DNA of 9,103 nt, from assembly GCA_015222755.1 (NCBI GenBank), contig JADFVX010000021.1, positions 1 through 9,103 on the forward strand. The letters run 5' to 3'. The DNA comes from Pseudomonadota bacterium. GTDB taxonomy: Bacteria; Desulfobacterota; JADFVX01. The notes beneath the pieces were generated by a model. It ran no database searches. It was not told the origin of the DNA and saw only the letters and a program-made list of their open reading frames with translations. Positions 4,789 to 9,103 of this stretch are shown piece after piece. The translations under genes and the position numbers were made by a program. Numbering within the stretch: the first letter of the stretch is position 1; every line of letters begins with the position of its first letter.

Positions 4789-7053
4789 CTATCTCTCCAC
4801 CAGCACCTCGTCTACCATTATCTCGTACATGGTGAGAAGAGACATGAGCCAGGAGAGGGTAGACTCGGCCCCCTGGTTGGCGTTTACGCCAATCGCCTCA
4901 ATGCCGTCACAGCAGCCACCTGTTTCAAGAACGCAGACCTGCTCGCCAAGATCGTTCTGTCCCAGGAACCAGCCCAGACATCTTTTTGCCTCTTCCATCC
5001 ACTTCATATCCGCCGTTGAGCGAAAGGCCTCGGCGCAGGCCTCTATGAGAGACATTGCCTCTATCGGCTGCTGGTCGAATGTAGCTGAACTCCCGTCGCG
5101 ATTATGCCAGTCGGCATTTCCAATGATTGAGAGATGCCCCTCAGGGGGGGTCTGTTGCTCCAGCAGCCACTCAAGGGCGGTCAATCCCGTCTTGTGCATC
5201 CGAGGATCCGGTATCCACTGTCCGGCAAGGATCAGCGCGTGGGGGATCTTTGCATTGGCATAGGTTACGATCTCCTCGCACCATGGCCAATCCTTTGAAG
5301 CACATTTACCAAAGAGGGCAAAGAGCTTCTCCGCCAGCTCCTGTCGAAGCCTGCGGGCATTCGCATCCCCCCCGAAGACCTCCATATAGGCCTGGAGACC
5401 CACGATGCCGAAGGCCCAGGCACGGGGAGATATAAATGTTTCCATGGCGCTTAGTCCCTCCAGAAAGAGGCTGGCTGCCATGTTGCGGATAGCTTCATTA
5501 GGTGCGCATTTAACGGCGACGCCCAGTCCCCATATGGAGCGCCCCTGTGAATCCTCGCTTCCCGCCTCTTCCAGCCAGCGCCTGTCATAGGACATAAAGT
5601 TCCTGAAACTCCCCTTTTCGGGATTGAAGGAGTGGTGCATAAAGGAGAGATATGTCTGAATAAGCGGTATGACGGACTTGTCCTTGAAGAGTGAGTAGTG
5701 CATGCCCGCCACGATAAGGGCCCTTGCGTTATCATCGACGCAGTAGCCGTGATGGCGGTCCGGCATCGAATATTTGGCATGCTGCAGCATACCCGTATCG
5801 TCGGTCATGATCTTCAGGTGGCTAAGGTTTACATCGGGGAGTTCGTAGATGATCCGTGCATCGATCCTTTCTGCGATTTGCTGTATCGGCTTATCTGCCC
5901 TTCGTTTCAACGCTTCATCGGTGAGAGCAAGGTAGCTCTTCCCCACCTCCTGCCAGACCATGGAGCGGCCCATTGCATAACCTTTTTTACATATAGCGCT
6001 TCTCTTCTTCTCATTCTTAAGGAGGGCGCAAATCTCCTTCGACATTGAATCAACACTGCCAAAGGGAACGATAACCCCCCTGCCGTTTGCGAGCAACTCC
6101 TCGGCATACCAGTAGGGGGTGGCAACGATAGCCGCACCGAGTCCCATGGCGTAGGCGAGGGTTCCCGAGACGATCTGTTCCTTGTTTAGATAGGGGCTAA
6201 CGTAGACGGCCGCCGAGCTTATATATTTCGTCAAGGTCTCGATATCGACAAAGCGGTTGTGAAAGAGCACACTCTCCTTCAGGCCCAGGCGCCTTACCTG
6301 CAGGAAAAGAGACTGCCTGTAAGAATCTCCATGTTCCTTTTTGATATGGGGGTGCGTCTCTCCAAGGATGATGAATACGGCGTCGGGATGGTGCTTCAAT
6401 ATGGCGGGCATGGCATTTATCATGCCCTCTATCCCTTTTCCGGGGCTTAGAAGGCCGAAGGTGAGCAGTATTCGGCGGCCTTCGAGACCGAGCTGCTTGC
6501 GGAATGTACCGGAGCTGTCGGGCTTCACATCCGGTATGCCGTGGGGTATGTGGACAATCTTCCCCTCATCGATGCCGTAGACCTCCATCAGGAGAGAACG
6601 CGCCTTATGGGCCATTACCACGAGAGCCTCGGAGTGACTTGCCAGTTCACTGGTGATTATGCGCTGCTCTTCTGTTGGATTTTCGAGGATCGTATGGAGC
6701 GTGGTGATGACGGGCATCCTCAGGTTTTTCACCATATGGATGATGTCAGCGCCGTAACTTCCGCCGAATATACCAAACTCATGCTGCAAAATGGCCACAT
6801 CAAACTTGTGGAGATTGAGAAAATCTGCCGCGCACAGGTAGTCTGAAAGAACGTTTGCCCTTACCTGAAATTTCACTCTATCGTTGTAATCGTACCCCTC
6901 TTCAACATCATCCATGGCGATAGCGACAAGATTGTTGGCCTCATCTTCCATCTGACCGGCAATGGCGTTGCACAGGTCGGTAGTAAAGGTTGCGATTCCG
7001 CATCGCCGTGGAAGATAATTTCCGATAACGGCTATCTTTTTGAAATCACTCAT
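4789..7053 (-). CDS. GT4 family glycosyltransferase fused to a helical C-terminal domain
   Basis: The 754-aa protein starts at an ATG with AAGGAGG 7 nt upstream. Residues about 1-385 form a GT-B glycosyltransferase of family GT4: acceptor-side loop GNYLPRRCGIATFT (11-24), HEFGIFGG (91-98), HIPHGIP (168-174), donor-side FGLLSPGKGIEG (199-210, Lys206) and SPYLNKEQIVSGTLAYAMGLG (286-306). The form of the last motif, and ATPYWYAEELL-GRG after it, recalls mannosyltransferase-like GT4 members. Of the usual E-x7-E pair only Glu292 is present; position 300 is Ala. Residues about 400-754 are a helix-rich domain with TDDTGMLQH (417-425), GYCVDDNARAL (436-446), WCEEIVTYANAKIPHAL (591-607) and FDQQPIEA (659-666), resembling (alpha/alpha)6 toroid carbohydrate-active folds. 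It lies 107 bp downstream of a GH130 gene. No signal peptide, so cytoplasmic. Sugar specificity is inferred. Confidence 0.88.
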   Translation of the reverse strand: MSDFKKIAVIGNYLPRRCGIATFTTDLCNAIAGQMEDEANNLVAIAMDDVEEGYDYNDRVKFQVRANVLSDYLCAADFLNLHKFDVAILQHEFGIFGGSYGADIIHMVKNLRMPVITTLHTILENPTEEQRIITSELASHSEALVVMAHKARSLLMEVYGIDEGKIVHIPHGIPDVKPDSSGTFRKQLGLEGRRILLTFGLLSPGKGIEGMINAMPAILKHHPDAVFIILGETHPHIKKEHGDSYRQSLFLQVRRLGLKESVLFHNRFVDIETLTKYISSAAVYVSPYLNKEQIVSGTLAYAMGLGAAIVATPYWYAEELLANGRGVIVPFGSVDSMSKEICALLKNEKKRSAICKKGYAMGRSMVWQEVGKSYLALTDEALKRRADKPIQQIAERIDARIIYELPDVNLSHLKIMTDDTGMLQHAKYSMPDRHHGYCVDDNARALIVAGMHYSLFKDKSVIPLIQTYLSFMHHSFNPEKGSFRNFMSYDRRWLEEAGSEDSQGRSIWGLGVAVKCAPNEAIRNMAASLFLEGLSAMETFISPRAWAFGIVGLQAYMEVFGGDANARRLRQELAEKLFALFGKCASKDWPWCEEIVTYANAKIPHALILAGQWIPDPRMHKTGLTALEWLLEQQTPPEGHLSIIGNADWHNRDGSSATFDQQPIEAMSLIEACAEAFRSTADMKWMEEAKRCLGWFLGQNDLGEQVCVLETGGCCDGIEAIGVNANQGAESTLSWLMSLLTMYEIMVDEVLVER

Positions 7054-7160
7054 ATGCTTGCCTCCTTCGGATATACAAAATCATTATTTTCACGCAAAGA
7101 GTAATTTAATTATTCGCTCTCCTCAGTTTAATATCCACAAACTTACTCAGGTCTGCCGGA

Positions 7161-8633
7161 TTAAGCCTTAATAAACCTCGACAGAAGGTCCTTGACGGGA
7201 AGAACGGCAAGGCCCGATGCCGTATCAGACATGGAATAGGGAATAACCAATTCACCGTTATGTATCATTGCCCCGCATGTATAGAGAACATTTGGCACAT
7301 AGCCCTCCCGTTCATCTTCAGTGGGTCGAAGAAGCGGTTCCGGCAGATGGCCTATCACTTTCGAGGGGTCGTCAAGGTCGAGCAGGCAGGCGCCTATGCA
7401 GTACTTGCGCATGGCGCCGACGCCGTGGGTAAGAAGTATCCATCCCGCCTCAGTTTCCAGGGGAGAGCCGCAGTTCCCTATCTGTATAAATTCCCAAGGG
7501 TATGTGGGCTCACTGAGAAGCGTCGCCTCGTGCCAGAAATGGATATTGTCGGAGGACATGATGAACATGTTTTCACCGTCCTGGCGTGAGATCATCATAT
7601 ACTTCCCCTTTATCTTCCTGGGGAAAAGGGCCATCCCTTTATTCTGTGCCGCCACGCCGTTTAGTGTCTTGATTCTGAAGGTGACAAAATCTTTCGTTTC
7701 CAGCAGCATGGGAAGGATATTGAACCCGTTATAGGCCGTATAGGTCGCATAATACTTCATTTCACCCGTTTCATCTATGAAACGGACAAACCTGGCGTCT
7801 TCAATCCCCCTGCTCTCGTTTTCCGACACGGGGAAGATGACCTTTGTCGATATCCTCCTGTCTTTTCTGAACTTCAGTTCATAATTTGACCTGGCAAGCC
7901 AGAGTATCTTGTCGATCGTTTCGTGAAGCAGCGGGTAATGCTCAGGATGACTATCCAGCTCATTTTGTATCGAGCTGTTCAAATCATAAAAACTGAAGTG
8001 ATCGGGGAGCCTACCCAGGATATGCTCGGAAACCTCGTTGAGCGTCTCCATATCTTCCAGCTTATAGCGGAAGGTATGGTTGTCGTATGTGGGATTCTTT
8101 ATCACCTCCGGCGTTTCAACATAACGGCTTACCACATCGAAACAGAGGTCGTTTTTTTTATCGAGGACGCCGCTCCTGAACTCAATAGATGAGATATGCC
8201 CCTCGCCGGTGGAGCGAAAACTGAGGATGACCCTTCTCTCCCCCTTTGCCACGCCCTGCTGATCAGGGTGGTCTACGATGGAAGGGTTAAAAAAGGCGGC
8301 CGCCTGTATTGAATATTCGTGGGTAAAATAAGCCCCTATGAGGGTGCGCCTGTCGTCTGATATTTTAATGTCGGCAGGGATATATCTTGCTACCTCATCA
8401 AAATTTCGGGTGAAGATCTGCCTTACATCCTTGTGCCGAGCAGCAAAGTCGGTAATGACCTCTTCCAGGTTAGCATGAACTTCATCCTCAGAAAGGGACC
8501 TGATGCGGTCTATTATATGCCGGGTCCGGTTCTCTCCTCCCGGAAGATAAAATTTAGCGATAACCCTGGTTGGTTGGGCGGTGAACTTCTCCTTACGCCT
8601 TTCTACATTGATTGGTTTTTGCGGTGCTTCCAT
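7161..8633 (-). CDS. GH130 family beta-mannoside phosphorylase/hydrolase-like protein (long form)
   Basis: The 490-aa product begins at an ATG preceded by GAGG at 4-nt spacing. The C-terminal half (about 255-490) is a five-bladed beta-propeller of family GH130: RGIEDARF (275-282, with Asp279 in the G-x-E-D-x-R block that holds the family's catalytic aspartate), NKGMALFPRKIKGKYMMISR (331-350), GNCGSPLETEAGWILLTHGVG (386-406, reported in parts), IGACLLDLDDPSKVIG (413-428), EGYVPNVLYTCG (443-454) and PYSMSD (465-470). GH130 members phosphorolyse beta-1,4- or beta-1,2-mannosides to mannose-1-phosphate, or in some cases hydrolyse them. The first ~250 residues are an extension compared with the usual 300-350-aa enzymes; it contains AAAFFNPSIVDHPDQ (111-125) and SFRSTGEGHISSIEFRSG (138-155). 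No signal peptide. Gene order suggests co-expression with the glycosyltransferase. Linkage and phosphorylase versus hydrolase activity cannot be decided here. Confidence 0.88.
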   Translation of the reverse strand: MEAPQKPINVERRKEKFTAQPTRVIAKFYLPGGENRTRHIIDRIRSLSEDEVHANLEEVITDFAARHKDVRQIFTRNFDEVARYIPADIKISDDRRTLIGAYFTHEYSIQAAAFFNPSIVDHPDQQGVAKGERRVILSFRSTGEGHISSIEFRSGVLDKKNDLCFDVVSRYVETPEVIKNPTYDNHTFRYKLEDMETLNEVSEHILGRLPDHFSFYDLNSSIQNELDSHPEHYPLLHETIDKILWLARSNYELKFRKDRRISTKVIFPVSENESRGIEDARFVRFIDETGEMKYYATYTAYNGFNILPMLLETKDFVTFRIKTLNGVAAQNKGMALFPRKIKGKYMMISRQDGENMFIMSSDNIHFWHEATLLSEPTYPWEFIQIGNCGSPLETEAGWILLTHGVGAMRKYCIGACLLDLDDPSKVIGHLPEPLLRPTEDEREGYVPNVLYTCGAMIHNGELVIPYSMSDTASGLAVLPVKDLLSRFIKA

Positions 8634-8700
8634 GTTTCCTCATCGATGCATTAAAATTTTAAGCTTAAATTGGGGTATCTTCTATAATCCTAAAAAGCAA

Positions 8701-8827
8701 TTGGACACAGATTTTCACTGATTTATTATGATTTTTAAAAGCCTTAGGTCAAAGAAAGGTTTAACCTTTGTGGTTAAAAATTCCATAAGAGATTTATCTG
8801 TGATAATCATAACTTATCTGTGTCTAA
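8701..8827. repeat. Repeat-like intergenic element with 12-bp terminal inverted repeats
   Basis: TTGGACACAGAT (8701-8712) and ATCTGTGTCTAA (8816-8827) are reverse complements with one mismatch. Inner sequences are variations on a CACAGATT/TCACTGATTT theme, repeated on the right arm as AATC and ATCTGTGAT. The centre holds the palindrome AAAGGTTTAACCTTT (8755-8769) and an alternative 7-bp hairpin TTTAACC / GGTTAAA (8760-8766, 8772-8778). I recall ACACAGATT-type intergenic repeats from many environmental genomes, but a second copy is not present here to prove mobility. Confidence 0.5.
8725..8752 (-). promoter_or_regulatory. Putative promoter inside the repeat, driving the long GH130 gene
   Basis: On the minus strand, TTGACC (8752-8747) and CATAAT (8730-8725) each match 5 of 6 consensus bases with a 16-bp spacer. 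Transcription would begin near 8718 and leave a leader of about 85 nt before the GH130 ATG. It lies wholly inside the 8701-8827 element. Confidence 0.4.
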
Positions 8828-8845
8828 CTGATATTTTTAGGTTAA

Positions 8846-9103
8846 TTACAGCGGGGGCCTTACCCTTTTGCCCATGCACATCTTCACCAGGTCTTCTATT
8901 CCGGCCGTCCCGGCACACATGACGGAATCGGCGCCGCCCCAGTATATCTTTACGGTGCCGTCATCTTCAGGGACTGCCCCACAGGTAAAGACAACATTTG
9001 AGACATAGCCTGTAATCTCCCAGGGGGCTTCAGGTTGAAGTATCCAGTCATCGGAAACGCCGATGATCTTTGAAGGATCTTCAATGTCGTGAAGGGCGAC
9101 ACC
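8846..9103 (-). CDS. GH130 family protein, C-terminal 85 residues (cut by window edge)
   Basis: The minus strand is open from the right edge (first full codon at 9103-9101) to a TAA at 8848-8846, giving 85 residues. They include GVALHDIEDPSKIIG (1-15), EITGYVSNVVFTCGAVPEDD (29-48), VKIYWGGADSVMCAGTAGI (51-69) and a short basic end. The order ALxDxxDPSKxIG, GYVxNVVFTCG and YxGxAD is that of the last blades of GH130 beta-propellers, close to the beta-mannooligosaccharide phosphorylase type. The same motifs occur in the neighbouring 490-aa protein in a more divergent form, so this is a paralogue and not a duplicate. It is the first of three co-oriented carbohydrate genes. The catalytic aspartate and N-terminus lie outside the window. 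Confidence 0.87.
   Translation of the reverse strand, partial: GVALHDIEDPSKIIGVSDDWILQPEAPWEITGYVSNVVFTCGAVPEDDGTVKIYWGGADSVMCAGTAGIEDLVKMCMGKRVRPPL

Noticed and set aside
5127..5435. Several plus-strand ORFs of 60-145 codons inside the glycosyltransferase and GH130 genes.
   Set aside because: They are antisense shadows with low-complexity, Pro/Ser/Arg/Cys-rich translations and no family motifs.
8728..8922. Plus-strand 64-codon ORF over the repeat element and the end of the partial GH130 gene.
   Set aside because: It begins inside the repeat and overlaps the GH130 coding end antisense; no recognisable domain.

Overview
This window looks like a chromosomal segment of a free-living Gram-negative bacterium. 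I lean towards Desulfobacterota (the former Deltaproteobacteria) or a related lineage such as Nitrospirota. The reasons are a secreted LolA-like protein with a Sec signal, small conserved proteins typical of those groups (a lysine-rich 58-aa protein, a zinc-ribbon plus CarD-like protein), the form of the S21 protein, moderate GC content and gene-sparse, hairpin-rich spacers. This assignment rests on family recall; no 16S or other decisive marker is present. I see no phage, plasmid, CRISPR, tRNA or rRNA signal.

Layout. (1) 1-564, minus strand: N-terminal part of a TPR protein that runs off the left edge. (2) 988-1686, plus strand: an exported LolA-like protein followed by a hairpin terminator. 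(3) 1906-2934, plus strand: ribosome-rescue hydrolase arfB, then a 181-bp inverted-repeat (MITE-like) element inserted 5 nt after its stop, then a closely spaced pair made of a small lysine-rich protein and a YwbE-family protein. (4) 3277-3477: ribosomal protein S21 (rpsU) with a TTG start, a promoter-like site about 180 nt upstream and a strong intrinsic terminator downstream. (5) 4007-4417: a CxxC/CxxC zinc-ribbon protein with a CarD/Tudor-like C-terminus and its own extended -10 promoter. (6) 4789-9103, minus strand: a carbohydrate cluster, read right to left, of a GH130-family protein (C-terminus only), a second longer GH130-family protein, and a 754-aa GT4 glycosyltransferase fused to a helical C-terminal domain. 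A second repeat-like element (8701-8827) sits between the two GH130 genes and may carry a promoter for the second.

How the genes work together. The plus-strand half is mainly translation and RNA housekeeping (ArfB, S21 and small basic proteins). The minus-strand cluster is the most interesting part. GH130 enzymes are phosphorylases or hydrolases of beta-mannosides, and the GT4 protein resembles mannosyltransferase-like members of its family. None of the two gene starts visible in the cluster encodes a signal peptide, so the inference is an intracellular mannoside or mannan synthesis/turnover module. That is a hypothesis from gene content only.

Several genes here are partial or too short for a 60-codon cut-off (the 188-codon TPR fragment, the 85-codon GH130 fragment, the 58-aa protein) and were read directly from the bases.
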